Shown in pieces: positions 19,494 to 29,233 of a DNA stretch of 64,000 bases. The notes beneath the pieces were generated by a model. It worked only from the letters and a program-made list of their open reading frames with translations. It was not told the origin of the DNA and did no database searches. The stretch spans positions 16,808-80,807 of the forward strand of contig NZ_JAECZB010000012.1 in NCBI RefSeq assembly GCF_016056295.1, written 5' to 3'. Position 1 is the stretch's first letter; the number at the start of each line of letters is the position of its first letter. This stretch comes from Atlanticothrix silvestris CENA357 (GTDB lineage Bacteria; Cyanobacteriota; Cyanobacteriia; Cyanobacteriales; Nostocaceae). The position numbers and the translations under genes are program-made.

Positions 19494-20024
19494 CTAGTAT
19501 TTTTTGGGATTAATAGAGGCTCCCAAGATTTCAGAAAACCAAACTTCAAAGTTTCGTATTGGGTGAGTTCTAAGAGCAGCATCGGCATGGACAATAGGCT
19601 CAACCAAAATAGTAAACATGCCTAAACGATTACCTGCTAAGACATCAGTAAATAAGCGATCGCCTACCATCCCTACTTGTTGCACTGGTAAATTCATGGT
19701 GTTTAATGCAGCTCTAATTTTGCGTCGAGAAGGCTTGGCTGCACCTAAGTAATATGGCAGATTTAGAGAGCGAGCGATTCCACCAATTCTTGCTTCACTA
19801 AGGTTATTGCTCACTAAATAAAGCACAGTATGAGTACGGATTTGTTCCACCCACTGTTGTAGTTCTGGTGAAGCTATTCCCACTCTCATAGGTACTAAAG
19901 TTTCATCTACATCTAATACTAGCCCCTTTAGCTTGTATTGTTGGATAATTTCTGGTGTCAGGTTTAATACTGAACCTGACAAAATCAAATCAGGCTGTAA
20001 TAGCTTGTTCCAAGTCATAGTCAA
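19494..20024 (-). CDS. YqeG family HAD-IIIA phosphatase
   Basis: 176 residues. The HAD nucleophile motif is LVLDVDETLVPM (DxDxT), followed by the SNN motif (LVSNNLSEARIGG), a lysine in AAKPSRRKIRAAL and the acidic GMVGDRLFTDVLAGNRLGM. The family includes bacterial YqeG and the plastid phosphatidylglycerophosphate phosphatase PTPMT/PGP1-type proteins; dephosphorylation of phosphatidylglycerophosphate is a reasonable role in cyanobacteria. It stands alone in minus orientation upstream of proB. Confidence 0.88.
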   Translation of the reverse strand: MTMTWNKLLQPDLILSGSVLNLTPEIIQQYKLKGLVLDVDETLVPMRVGIASPELQQWVEQIRTHTVLYLVSNNLSEARIGGIARSLNLPYYLGAAKPSRRKIRAALNTMNLPVQQVGMVGDRLFTDVLAGNRLGMFTILVEPIVHADAALRTHPIRNFEVWFSEILGASINPKKY

Positions 20025-20166
20025 GAATTAAAGTTCAAAGTAGAATTGCTAATCAGAAGAACACATTAGCAAAGAAATCAATAACCCAAAAGTACAGCCT
20101 ACTCAAAGGTAAGGACTAAAGTCCTTACAACAAACACGCAAAACTGCATTGATAAATCACTAGTCC

Positions 20167-20751
20167 CTAGTCCCTAACTCCCATTTTCCACAAATAACTA
20201 GAAATCAAATTTGTCGTAATATGAGCGATGATCGGTACTAATAAATTGCCACTAATGAGGGCACTATACCCCAGTATCAACCCAATAATACTTGCCCAAA
20301 TTACGTAAGGCCATTGTTGAGAACCGCTGAAATGCAACACGCCAAAGCAAAGGCTAGAGACAATTACAGCTACATGATCTAAGCCTAAAGCTGGGAGCAT
20401 CACACCTCTAAATAATAATTCTTCACTTAACCCTGGTAGCAACCCCAGCCAAATTAAGTCGGGCATTGCTAATGGACTCAGTACTAACTCTAGGTAATAG
20501 TCTGCACTTTTTCGGTAGGGAGGGCAAAGGCGATAAGCTAAACCACTCAAAGCAGTGATGACTAAACCCAACCCCAGTCCTAAGAGCAAATCTTTTTCGT
20601 CCCAGTGCAACTTGAATAGGTAAACGTTACCAAAGCTTAACCACAACTTGGCGACTATCCATAAAAGGATGGAAGTCACTCCCATAGCTACCAAAACTTG
20701 GATACGTGACAGGTAGGGAATTTCTGGTTCGTGTTTTTGTTGTTTAACCAC
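20167..20751 (-). CDS. CPBP family intramembrane glutamic metalloprotease
   Basis: 194 residues, mostly hydrophobic, with about five membrane segments. The three CPBP (Abi/Rce1-like) motifs are present: EELLFRGVMLP, SLCFGVLHFSGS and IAHITTNLISS. Rce1-type members cleave prenylated CaaX proteins; bacterial members act in processing or bacteriocin immunity, and the substrate here is unknown. A GGACTAAAGTCC-type hairpin at about 20110-20127 lies just downstream. Confidence 0.85.
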   Translation of the reverse strand: MVKQQKHEPEIPYLSRIQVLVAMGVTSILLWIVAKLWLSFGNVYLFKLHWDEKDLLLGLGLGLVITALSGLAYRLCPPYRKSADYYLELVLSPLAMPDLIWLGLLPGLSEELLFRGVMLPALGLDHVAVIVSSLCFGVLHFSGSQQWPYVIWASIIGLILGYSALISGNLLVPIIAHITTNLISSYLWKMGVRD

Positions 20752-20837
20752 GGGTATTTAGAGAGAAGGATATAAGGAAGACTATTGACTTTTTTTGAGT
20801 TAAAAATTCTTTTTAATTTTTAATTCTTCATTTTTAA

Positions 20838-21920
20838 TTAAGCGAAGGGACTGACTACTGGTTGCAAAGGGGATATTTGGGGACGAAGCGCAGATGGATT
20901 GATCCCTGCTTTATGTGCTACCAATATACCCGCTGCTTCTAAATATGAGTTTACTTGGATGGATTTGATCCTTAGGGGTTGGGGAGGAACTTGTATTAAA
21001 GTTTTATTTTCCTCTACTGTAATGATTTGGCATTGACTTTGGCTTAAACTGAGTAAGGCGCTACTACCACAAGCATTTGCAGGTGCGATCGCAGCATCTA
21101 TTTGATCTGCCCAAATATCTTGGTGTTTTTTTTCTACAACAAATTTTGGGGCACGACTCAAGCCTACAAGGACGCTCGGCAAAAAAGTATAGCCCACTTC
21201 TTCGGCGGCAGAACGGGGGGATAAATTGGGATCTGGGGGTACATCTGCCAACGCCGGAGAATGAGCGCAAGGAATTTGAAAAGTCCGCACTATTAAATGG
21301 CTAATGACTGCTTCTGCACCCGCGAGGGGGTCTACACCTTTGCCCTGGCGGTAGTTTTGCACTGCATCTTCATCCATATCATCGGGGAAACGGGCAACAA
21401 CTGCGATCGCTTCTGCTCCTGCTTTTTTGATTAATACTTCAGCTGCCCTTAATAAGCTATCAGGGTTGCCAATAGTTCCCCAACTTGCTCCTGATGGCGC
21501 GGTTCGTAATTCCACATTTAATGGCGCATCAGTAATTACATAATCTGTAAGGGTTAAACCAAGGGTTGCTCTGGCTGCATCTGCTGCTTGGAGATGTCGC
21601 AGTCGCAATTCTGGCTCAATGCCTTGGTCTAAGAGCAAACCTATTTTGTTAGTGTGTACTGGACGTAAACCCCAACACCCAGCAGCAAATTTGTCAAGAC
21701 CATAACCTTCAACATAGAAAGCATTGGGGAGGTTCCAGTACAAACTCGCACCGTTGAGGACGTTGGGGTGAGTAATCAGGCGATCGCAAACTTGTGCTAA
21801 AACTTTGGCAACAGGTAAAGCATCTCCTGCATAACCCCCAATCGCAGCCCCAATACCAGTAGGTATAATCAAAATAGCAGTGTAGGGACGTTGATTCACA
21901 AGTTGGGCTCCAATTCTCAA
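20838..21920 (-). CDS. DUF3326 family protein
   Basis: 360 residues, conserved in cyanobacteria and plastid-bearing eukaryotes but without an assigned activity that I know of. The N-terminal IIPTGIGAAIGGYAGDALP, LNGASLYWNLPNAFYVEGYG and LRTAPSGASWGTIGNPDSLL are family signatures; the glycine-rich first segment could bind a phosphate or nucleotide. There is no signal peptide or membrane helix. It stands in a run of minus-strand genes with no functional link. Confidence 0.85.
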   Translation of the reverse strand: MRIGAQLVNQRPYTAILIIPTGIGAAIGGYAGDALPVAKVLAQVCDRLITHPNVLNGASLYWNLPNAFYVEGYGLDKFAAGCWGLRPVHTNKIGLLLDQGIEPELRLRHLQAADAARATLGLTLTDYVITDAPLNVELRTAPSGASWGTIGNPDSLLRAAEVLIKKAGAEAIAVVARFPDDMDEDAVQNYRQGKGVDPLAGAEAVISHLIVRTFQIPCAHSPALADVPPDPNLSPRSAAEEVGYTFLPSVLVGLSRAPKFVVEKKHQDIWADQIDAAIAPANACGSSALLSLSQSQCQIITVEENKTLIQVPPQPLRIKSIQVNSYLEAAGILVAHKAGINPSALRPQISPLQPVVSPFA

Positions 21921-22013
21921 TAACGTCCACAGGCTAAAATTTTAGCGCGACAAAAACAAAGCCTGCCCGTGCAGGCTAATTACATGCAACTTCATATAAA
22001 AACGGTATAACTT

Positions 22014-22202
22014 CTAAATCTCTACTTTAGTTACAACCGCTTCTACTGTAGCTTTTTGCTGTTCTTTATCTACAGAGGCAATTGCCCAACGTAAGGGTTC
22101 GCCTTGTTTTTTTAATTCTGTTTCAATGGCTTTTTGCAGTTCTGTAGGAGTTTCTTGGAAGTCAATCTCTGCGGTAATAAAATGAGTAGTCATCGTGGTC
22201 AA
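22014..22202 (-). CDS. small conserved hypothetical protein
   Basis: 62 residues (MTTHFITAEIDFQETP...). Predicted to be beta-alpha-beta-like: the middle segment TELQKAIETELKKQGEPL is a clear amphipathic helix, and the end VEAVVTKVEI is a strand. Met1 and Met4 are both possible starts. It follows the ferredoxin gene by 69 bases on the same strand. The family looks cyanobacterial but I do not know a function. Confidence 0.65.
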   Translation of the reverse strand: MTTMTTHFITAEIDFQETPTELQKAIETELKKQGEPLRWAIASVDKEQQKATVEAVVTKVEI

Positions 22203-22271
22203 TCCTGTTGATTTGTAGTTCCTAGAATAGCCGATTTCAGCATCTAGAGCGAATTTTCAGTTTTTATCCTT

Positions 22272-22592
22272 TTATTGATCTTTACCAAATTGCAATTGAT
22301 AAACTATTTCTTCTTTTTCTGTTTCAATTTTTAAATCAGAACGAGGATAGGCGATACAAAGTAATACGTAACCTTGTTTTTGCAAATCTAAACTAACACC
22401 CATGCCGTCAGTTTGATCTACAGTCCCCTCAATGATTTGACCAGCGCAAGTCGTACAAACGCCTGCATGACAAGAACTGGGTAAATCTATACCTGCTGCA
22501 TCGGCTACCGATAAAATAGTTTCATTTTCAGGAACTTGCAAAGTATGAACTTTGCCTTGGTGGTTAATTTCTACAGTGAAAGTTTGGGTCAT
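22272..22592 (-). CDS. plant-type [2Fe-2S] ferredoxin
   Basis: 106 residues. Cluster ligands are in the usual spacing: CHAGVCTTC supplies three cysteines and LLCIAYP the fourth, about 29 residues on. It carries electrons from photosystem I or other reductases to soluble enzymes. It is not the main PetF sequence (which has CRAGACSTC), so it is a minor ferredoxin. In this region it could supply electrons to P450s, but nothing beyond proximity supports that. Confidence 0.92.
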   Translation of the reverse strand: MTQTFTVEINHQGKVHTLQVPENETILSVADAAGIDLPSSCHAGVCTTCAGQIIEGTVDQTDGMGVSLDLQKQGYVLLCIAYPRSDLKIETEKEEIVYQLQFGKDQ

Positions 22593-22980
22593 AAACAGAA
22601 GCAGTTAAATGCAACGGACAAATGAAATATTTTATCTGATAAGTAGATGCACCGCACAATCGAATTTTGCAATGCCAAGGAAATGATTGTGTTGCCAAAA
22701 AATTTTATGTTCTCAATAAATATTATTTGTTGACAAAGTTGTCTCAACTATGCTGTTAACAGCACTCTTTTTAAGAGTATACTAACAATCTAATAAGGAA
22801 TAATCTCAGTTTATTGTAGCTAAATATTTTTTTGCAACCCAACTCTTTATTTGCCCGATAAGTAACTGGTTCACCCGATTGGGTGAATGCGATCGCTATA
22901 TCTGGAACTACTCTGAAAGAAGGCGTGGTTTTTATTCGGTTAGCAATTATGCTCACAGAACGAAAGCTGTCAAAATAGCT

Positions 22981-25503
22981 ATGGTTGCCTTTAATCTCAC
23001 ACTACTTGCTTGTGTATCAAAGGGTCAAAGAGTGGATGAAACCGTAAAATCACTGGATAAACCAGATTTTCCATCAGAGACTATTACTGTCTTGGAAAGG
23101 GTTGCTGCCAATTTACCGGGGGTAATTTTCCAATTTCTGCAACAGCAAGATGGTTTTTGGAACGTTTTATATATTAGTTCTGGCTGTCAAGCACTTTATG
23201 AATTAGAACCAGAAGTTGTACAGGCAGATTTTAGGGTGATTTGTGAACTGATTCATCCCCAGGATATGACAGCCTTTGCACAGTCAATTGCGGTTGCAAC
23301 AGCTACTTTGACACCTTGGAATTGGGAAGGTCGCATCATCACACCTAGTGGTAAACTCAAGTGGATTCATGGTTCTGCCCAACTCCAACGGCAAGTTAAC
23401 AGTAATATTCTTTGGGATGGCTTGGTCATAGATATTACAGACCGGAAACGAGTAGAGGAGCAACTACGAGAAAGCGAAGCTCGATACCAAGCAATTTTAT
23501 GCGCTATTCCCGATTTGATGTTTCGCATTAGCCGTGATGGCGAATATCTAGACTTGAAAGGTGAAGGAGCAAACGTCATTCTTGCCAAAGAAGAGATAAT
23601 TGGTAAAAATATGTGGGATCTCTTACCAACTGACGTTGCTGCTATTGGCCAAGAGGCGATCGCCAAAACTTTAGATTCCGAAACTTTGCAAACTTGTGAA
23701 TATCATTTGCCAACGCCTTCAGGAATTCGAGATTATGAAGCTAGGTTGGTAGTCAGTGGCCCAAATGAAGTTTTAGCCATTGTCCGAGACATTACCCAGC
23801 GCAAACAAGCAGAAGTCACCCTGCGAAATCTCGCTCAAAAATTTTCTAAAGCCTTCAATTGCAGCCCTGACCCTATTACTATCAGCACACTTCAAGCAGG
23901 ACGCTTCATAGAAGTTAACGATAGTTTTGTCAGACTCTCAGGTTATGAGCGAGACGAGGTGATTGACCGTACAGCCTTTGAGTTAAATATTTGGGTAAAT
24001 GAAAGCGATCGCGCCAGACTATTACAAGAGTTGCAGACAAATAAAGTTGTTCGCAACTTGGAATGCGAATTTCGCCAAAAGTCGGGTGAGATTATTACAG
24101 CAGTGCTTTCAGCCGAAATCATTGACTTGGATGATATTCCCTGCATTTTGGTAGTTCATCACGACATTACCGAACGCAAGCAGGTGGAAGCACAATTACG
24201 TCTCTCTGCACAACGCGATCGCTTGTTGACAAAAACCTTAGTCCAAATTCGCTCTTCTTTGAATTTAGAGCAAATTCTCCAAACTACTGTGACGGAAGTC
24301 CGGCAATTTTTACAAGCAGACCGGGTTTTCATTGGTCTGAATCACACCCATGCAGCAGCCAAAGCGATCGCAGAATCAGTAAATCCTGAATATCCTTCAG
24401 TCTTGGGTTGGAAAACTGATGATAAAACTTATTTGCAAGAATTGAGAAATTTGCTTACAACTAATCGAGTGCGTGTAGTTGAAGATATCAGCCAAATCAC
24501 AGTATCTGCCAAATTGCAAGCACATTACCAACAATTCCATACAAAAGCTACCTTGGCTGTACCTATTATGCTGGGTGGCGAATTATTGGGCGCTTTGGTT
24601 GCTCATCAATGTTCTGGCCCTCGACATTGGCAATCCATAGAAATTGATTTAGTACAGCAGATGTCTGAGCAACTAGCGATCGCCATTCAGCAAGTACGAC
24701 TTTACCAAGAATTAGCTCAACTCAACACTAATCTAGAACACCAAGTAGAAGAACGTACTGCTCAGTTGCAGCAAAAAATGCAAGAATTGGCAGAAATGCA
24801 ACGGGTGAAAGACGTGGTTTTACACACAGTTGCCCACGATTTACGAACTTCAGTTATGGGTAACTTGATGGTATTACAGAATTTGCTGAAAAATCAGGAA
24901 TTGGCTCCAGAATCCGCCCCATGTCTGATTCCAGTACCTAAATCTATTCTTGAGCGAATGATTCAAGGTAATGACCGCCAGTTGGCAATGATTGACTCAT
25001 TGCTAGAAATTCATTGTTGTAAAAATCAAGGAGTTATCCTCAATCGAGAAATGTTGAGGTTTAGCACACTGCTAGATGCAATTATTCAAGACTTACAGCC
25101 CATATTAAACCACAACCAAGCGACTCTGAAAAACTTGGTTCCTCAAGATTTACCGCTAGTAATGGCAGATAAAACTCGGTTACAGCGGGTTTTAAAAAAT
25201 TTGTTTACACACAGCTTGCAACATAATCCACCAGGATTAAACTTTACCCTCAAAGCCACAGTTGCAGACAAAATGATTCGCGTTCAGATTCAAAATAATG
25301 GTGTGGGGATGAGCAAATTAGAAGGCGATCGCCTCTTCGATTTATACGTTCCCGATCCCCAAGCCTCTTGTTCCATAGACATTGGCTTAAAAATGTATCT
25401 TTGTCGGCAAATTATTCAAGCACATGGTGGTGAAATGGGTGTCATTAGTAATACCAGACGCGGTTTAACCTTCTGGTTCACGTTACCCTTAGCAACATCG
25501 TGA
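22981..25503 (+). CDS. multi-PAS/GAF sensor histidine kinase with decayed ATPase domain
   Basis: 840 residues from ATG 22981; a TTG at 22879 would add 34 residues without family character. Three PAS-type domains (about 30-150, 160-285 and 290-410) are followed by a GAF domain (about 430-590) and a coiled-coil linker (LYQELAQLNTNLEHQVEERT). The histidine-phosphorylation box is VAHDLRTSVMGNL, His near 619. In the HATPase domain the N-box Asn is His (NLFTHSLQHNP), the G1 Asp is Asn (NNGVGMS) and the G2 box is IGLKMYLC instead of GLGLYLC. These changes would impair ATP binding. A paralogue with normal boxes starts 98 bases downstream. Confidence 0.85.
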   Translation: MVAFNLTLLACVSKGQRVDETVKSLDKPDFPSETITVLERVAANLPGVIFQFLQQQDGFWNVLYISSGCQALYELEPEVVQADFRVICELIHPQDMTAFAQSIAVATATLTPWNWEGRIITPSGKLKWIHGSAQLQRQVNSNILWDGLVIDITDRKRVEEQLRESEARYQAILCAIPDLMFRISRDGEYLDLKGEGANVILAKEEIIGKNMWDLLPTDVAAIGQEAIAKTLDSETLQTCEYHLPTPSGIRDYEARLVVSGPNEVLAIVRDITQRKQAEVTLRNLAQKFSKAFNCSPDPITISTLQAGRFIEVNDSFVRLSGYERDEVIDRTAFELNIWVNESDRARLLQELQTNKVVRNLECEFRQKSGEIITAVLSAEIIDLDDIPCILVVHHDITERKQVEAQLRLSAQRDRLLTKTLVQIRSSLNLEQILQTTVTEVRQFLQADRVFIGLNHTHAAAKAIAESVNPEYPSVLGWKTDDKTYLQELRNLLTTNRVRVVEDISQITVSAKLQAHYQQFHTKATLAVPIMLGGELLGALVAHQCSGPRHWQSIEIDLVQQMSEQLAIAIQQVRLYQELAQLNTNLEHQVEERTAQLQQKMQELAEMQRVKDVVLHTVAHDLRTSVMGNLMVLQNLLKNQELAPESAPCLIPVPKSILERMIQGNDRQLAMIDSLLEIHCCKNQGVILNREMLRFSTLLDAIIQDLQPILNHNQATLKNLVPQDLPLVMADKTRLQRVLKNLFTHSLQHNPPGLNFTLKATVADKMIRVQIQNNGVGMSKLEGDRLFDLYVPDPQASCSIDIGLKMYLCRQIIQAHGGEMGVISNTRRGLTFWFTLPLATS

Positions 25504-25601
25504 ACAACAAGATCCTCGACTTCTTTGAGAAGTCGGGGATCTGAGCCTCGTAACAGTTTGACAGATAATAATAAAACAAAGGTTTTATGGCAGTCTGAAA
25601 A

Positions 25602-27380
25602 ATGGGCAAAGTTGGAAGGTGGTGGCAAAAATTCCTTTCTGCGCCAACTCTAGATGAAATTAGTGTTTTTTATCAGGCTTCGTCTCAAAAGACACAGTGG
25701 CTAGCCAAGAGACATCGCTTTTTATGGCAAAGGTTGCATCTATGGTTATGGCTGGCGCTGATTTGTTTGCTGACCTTTACTTTGCGAAATATTTACGACT
25801 TTTTCTTCCCTTTAAAAGAGTTGCAGAAGCTGTCACCACTTCTTAAAACTCAAGGACTGGTAATTAATCTGGCGATGCTGCTGAGTTTAGTGATTTGTTT
25901 TATCTTGCATAAAACTCAGTTTGGTCATCGTCGTCCAGGGTTATTATTTTTAGGGTCATCATGGTCAATTACTTTAGCGTCACAATTGTTCGCCACGCTC
26001 AAAGGTTTTGCACTACCAGATACCCTCGGTTGGTCGCTGCTATTTTTAAGTCAAGCTACATTCATCCCAGTCCGCTGGACTCTGCATGTACTATCTCAGG
26101 TGGGTATTTTAGCTTACTATTTTGGTGTCAATACGGCACTAGGCTTAAAAACACCAATTCCTGCACACCCGGAAATATATAATGTCACATTCATTTTATA
26201 CATTTTATGGTTCTGTATTATATGTGATCTTGGTGTTTACTTATACGATCGCCTGCAACGCTCTGAGTTTTACGCCCGTCAAGAAATGGAGTCTACCTAC
26301 CAAAAACTAGAAGTTGCAGAAGCTAAATATCGTAGTATTTTTGAAAACGCCATTGAAGGTATTTTTCAAAGTAGTCCCGATGGACGCTATATTACAGCAA
26401 ATCCGGCATTAGCACGTATTTACGGATATTCATTTCCTGAAGAAGTCACAGCAAATTTTACTGATATTGAACATCAATTGTATGTTGATCCAAAGCGTCG
26501 TGCAGAGTTTGTGCGCTTAATTGAACAAGATGGGATCGTTTCTCAGTTTGAGTCCCAAATTTACCGCCGAGATGGCAGTATTGTCTGGATTTCGGAAAAA
26601 GCTTATGCAGTCCGAGACGAACAGGGAAAATTACTTTACTATGAGGGGTTAATTGAAGATATCACCCAGCGCAAACAAGCAGAAGAAGCCTTAAGAGTAT
26701 TTTTTCATGCTGTTTCTCATGACTTACGCAACCCTGTACTAGGCACTTCAATGGTACTCAAGAATTTGCTGAATAATGGGGAACAAGAATTTTCCGCAAT
26801 TCCAGTGTCACGATCAATTTTAGAACGGATGGTACAAAGTAGCGATCGCCAACTAAATTTGATTAATTCCTTGATGGAAGCTCATCTGAGCGAGGTGCAA
26901 GGGATTGTTTTACAACGCCAACCTGTAAAATTGCATACTATAGTAGAGTCTGCGATCGCAGATTTAGAGCCAATATTGAAAGAAAATCAAACTACGCTGA
27001 TCAATCTAGTCACGGCAGATTTACCACTAGTTAACGCCGATCCCACCCAACTATGGCGAGTATTTTCTAATTTAATTGTTAATGCTATTAAACATAATCC
27101 GCCTGAGTTAATGTTGACGCTCAATGCTATCGATGAAGGCAAAACAATTTATTGTACTGTCAGCGATAACGGCGTGGGAATAAGTCAAGAACAAAGCGAA
27201 CAGCTGTTTAACCTTTACTTCCGAATTGGTAATAACCGCAATTCTGTAAGTTTAGGATTAGGGTTGTATTTGTGTAAGCAAATTATCAACGCCCACGGCG
27301 GCGAAATTGGCATGAATAGTGGGTTGGACGTAGGAGCAACATTTTGGTTTACATTGCCAATTAGTAGTAGGTTGGGTTGA
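25602..27380 (+). CDS. membrane PAS sensor histidine kinase
   Basis: 592 residues. About five or six hydrophobic segments between residues 43 and 220 (LWLWLALICLLTFTL to ILYILWFCIICDLGVYLY) form a membrane sensor. One PAS domain follows (about 240-365, YRSIFENAIEGIFQSSPDG), then His kinase box VSHDLRNPVLGT and a complete ATPase: NLIVNAIKHNPP, DNGVGIS, GLGLYLCKQI. It should autophosphorylate and signal to a response regulator, none of which is adjacent. The C-terminal half is similar to that of the upstream gene, so the pair arose by duplication. Confidence 0.9.
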   Translation: MGKVGRWWQKFLSAPTLDEISVFYQASSQKTQWLAKRHRFLWQRLHLWLWLALICLLTFTLRNIYDFFFPLKELQKLSPLLKTQGLVINLAMLLSLVICFILHKTQFGHRRPGLLFLGSSWSITLASQLFATLKGFALPDTLGWSLLFLSQATFIPVRWTLHVLSQVGILAYYFGVNTALGLKTPIPAHPEIYNVTFILYILWFCIICDLGVYLYDRLQRSEFYARQEMESTYQKLEVAEAKYRSIFENAIEGIFQSSPDGRYITANPALARIYGYSFPEEVTANFTDIEHQLYVDPKRRAEFVRLIEQDGIVSQFESQIYRRDGSIVWISEKAYAVRDEQGKLLYYEGLIEDITQRKQAEEALRVFFHAVSHDLRNPVLGTSMVLKNLLNNGEQEFSAIPVSRSILERMVQSSDRQLNLINSLMEAHLSEVQGIVLQRQPVKLHTIVESAIADLEPILKENQTTLINLVTADLPLVNADPTQLWRVFSNLIVNAIKHNPPELMLTLNAIDEGKTIYCTVSDNGVGISQEQSEQLFNLYFRIGNNRNSVSLGLGLYLCKQIINAHGGEIGMNSGLDVGATFWFTLPISSRLG

Positions 27381-27388
27381 CGTAGGAA

Positions 27389-27418
27389 AACCCAACATTT
27401 GCGTTTTTTTGTTGGGTT
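27389..27418 (+). terminator. hairpin after the kinase gene
   Basis: AACCCAAC (27389-27396) pairs with GTTGGGTT (27411-27418). The T run lies inside the loop and not after the stem, so it may act as a weak terminator. A third copy of GTTGGGTT overlaps the end of the kinase gene (27371-27378). Confidence 0.4.
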
Positions 27419-27434
27419 GCGCCGTGCTTAAACG

Positions 27435-27483
27435 CCACTTGCTACAACGCGGGAAACCCGCGCAACGCAGTGGCTCCCCAACC
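27435..27483. repeat. dispersed repeat 'CACTTGCTACAACG' type
   Basis: Contains GCTACAACGCGGGAAACCC and GCGCAACGCAGTGGCTCCCC. The same phrase occurs at about 39776-39822 and 39835-39860, and partly at 48640-48680 and 7465-7490. GC-rich compared with the flanks. Non-coding. Confidence 0.7.
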
Positions 27484-27550
27484 TACTTTTTTGAAGTACT
27501 TACTACAAACCCAGCGCGATCGCTCACAATTCTAGAGTAAACTAAAATTT

Positions 27551-28441
27551 ATGTTTCCTAGTTTCTTACCTACCACAGTTGGGCAACTGACAGAACCTGC
27601 TTCGATAGCTCTGGCTCAGAAGATTCAAAGTCAAGCGATCGCTACCCCTTTAACTACTCAACCAATTACCACCACTTATGTTCATCAAGGAAGTGGTGGC
27701 ATACCCATATTATTAATTCACGGCTTTGACAGTTCTATATTAGAATTTCGTCGCCTTTTACCACTCCTAGCAGCAGATAATGAAACTTGGGCAGTCGATT
27801 TGCTGGGTTTTGGGTTTACAGATAGACTAGCAGGGCTAAAATTTAGCCCAGTTGCCATTAAAACTCATCTGTATTATTTCTGGAAAACTCTGATTAACCA
27901 ACCTGTAATTTTGCTTGGTGTATCGATGGGTGGTGCAGCAGCGATTGATTTTGCACTCACTTACCCAGAAGTCGTACAAAAATTGGTGTTAATAGACAGC
28001 GCTGGTTTGAAGGGAGGTTCACCTTTAAGTCGGTTGATGTTTCCCCCTTTGGGTTATTTAGCCACAGAGTTTTTGCGTAACCCTAAAGTCCGCGATCGCA
28101 TTTCTCGTCTTGCTTACAAAAACCTCAATCTTGTTTCAGTTGATGCCTTAGATTGTGGCTCACTACATCTACAAATGCAAAGTTGGAGTCAAGCTTTGAT
28201 TGCTTTCACTAAAAGCGGTGGCTATAGTGCTTTTAGATTCAAGAAACTGTCAGAAATTGTCCAACCAACGCTGATATTATGGGGTGATAACGATAAGATA
28301 TTGGGCACAGAAGATGCCAAAAGATTTAAAAGAGCAATTCCCAATAGTCAACTCATTTGGATTCAAGATTGTGGTCATATCCCTCATTTGGAACAACCCG
28401 AAATCACTGCTCAACATATTCTAAATTTTCGGGATAACTAA
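27551..28441 (+). CDS. alpha/beta hydrolase
   Basis: 296 residues. Oxyanion segment LLIHGFDSSILEFRRL, nucleophile elbow GVSMGGAAAI (Ser), an acidic residue near LWGDNDKIL and the catalytic His in DCGHIPHLEQPE complete the triad. It most resembles cyanobacterial/plastid esterase-type hydrolases of the MhpC group. There is no signal peptide. The substrate is unknown and it appears to be transcribed alone. Confidence 0.85.
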   Translation: MFPSFLPTTVGQLTEPASIALAQKIQSQAIATPLTTQPITTTYVHQGSGGIPILLIHGFDSSILEFRRLLPLLAADNETWAVDLLGFGFTDRLAGLKFSPVAIKTHLYYFWKTLINQPVILLGVSMGGAAAIDFALTYPEVVQKLVLIDSAGLKGGSPLSRLMFPPLGYLATEFLRNPKVRDRISRLAYKNLNLVSVDALDCGSLHLQMQSWSQALIAFTKSGGYSAFRFKKLSEIVQPTLILWGDNDKILGTEDAKRFKRAIPNSQLIWIQDCGHIPHLEQPEITAQHILNFRDN

Positions 28442-28548
28442 AAATTAAGTTGGAAGAATTACCTTCGTTATGCCTTGAGAGAAACAATATCGAATGACCA
28501 TGTTGTAGCGATAATTCATGCTTAATCCATATAAATTCTTCCTACTAT

Positions 28549-28878
28549 TCAGTCATCTTGACTAAAATTATCATCCAAAATTGCCTCAAGATCTCGCGCA
28601 CCATGAATCACCCGTACAATTTCCACACCAGTATTTGTAGAACGGTAAAAAACAAGATAATTTTTAAATCCCTTGATCGATTGCTGCCTAAATTCTGCTA
28701 AATGAGGGCTAGAAAATTGGCAAAGTTTCCCTACTCCTGGCATTTTACCCAGTTGTTTAAATGTTTCTTCAGCTGCTATCAGAAAACGGTCAGAAGCATC
28801 CAGGTTATCTTCTGCTATATAAGTCGCTAGTTCTATTAAGTCACGAATGACTTGTGGTCGTTTATATACTTGACACAT
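28549..28878 (-). CDS. parE: ParE/RelE-superfamily toxin
   Basis: 109 residues. VYKRPQVIRDLIELATYIAEDN, FKQLGKMPGVGKL and KGFKNYLVFYRSTNTGVEIVR are ParE/RelE signatures; ParE toxins poison DNA gyrase. It overlaps the upstream antitoxin gene by one base, the usual arrangement of a ParDE module. The C-terminal VIHGARDLEAIL matches active family members, so it looks intact. Confidence 0.9.
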   Translation of the reverse strand: MCQVYKRPQVIRDLIELATYIAEDNLDASDRFLIAAEETFKQLGKMPGVGKLCQFSSPHLAEFRQQSIKGFKNYLVFYRSTNTGVEIVRVIHGARDLEAILDDNFSQDD

Positions 28879-29147
28879 TAACCTTGATCTTGCTCTTTAC
28901 GCTTCATGGCTCGTTCCCGTACAACTTGACGAATATCTTGCCAGTCTTGAGTAGTCATCTCGGTTGCTGTTCCAGAATTCAAACCTTCTAACAGCAGTGT
29001 TTCTACCTGTTCCTTGGCTTTACGCTTTTGATCTTGACGCACCAATTCACGAAAATACTCACTAGCACTGCTGTAGCCACCACTTGTGACTTGTTGCTCT
29101 ATATATGCACCCATTGAGTCAGGCAGAGAAATATTTATACTGGTCAT
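28878..29147 (-). CDS. parD: ParD-family ribbon-helix-helix antitoxin
   Basis: 89 residues. The N-terminal INISLPDSMGAYIEQQV strand-helix and GGYSSASEYFRELVRQD form the ribbon-helix-helix DNA-binding domain, with a charged C-terminal tail that would wrap the toxin. It precedes parE with a one-base overlap. ParD neutralises ParE and represses the shared promoter, which should lie in 29148-29233, shared with the divergent Phd/YefM gene. Confidence 0.9.
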   Translation of the reverse strand: MTSINISLPDSMGAYIEQQVTSGGYSSASEYFRELVRQDQKRKAKEQVETLLLEGLNSGTATEMTTQDWQDIRQVVRERAMKRKEQDQG

Positions 29148-29233
29148 TTGTTTTGGTGTTTTGGTTTCTCTACAATAATTATGGCAATTTTTGCTATTTT
29201 CTGTGATGGCTGGATAAAAAAGAGGTTGTAATC

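Noticed and set aside
22879..22980. TTG-initiated extension of the first histidine kinase
   Set aside because: No domain character in these 34 residues; the ATG at 22981 is a simpler start, though TTG is not excluded.
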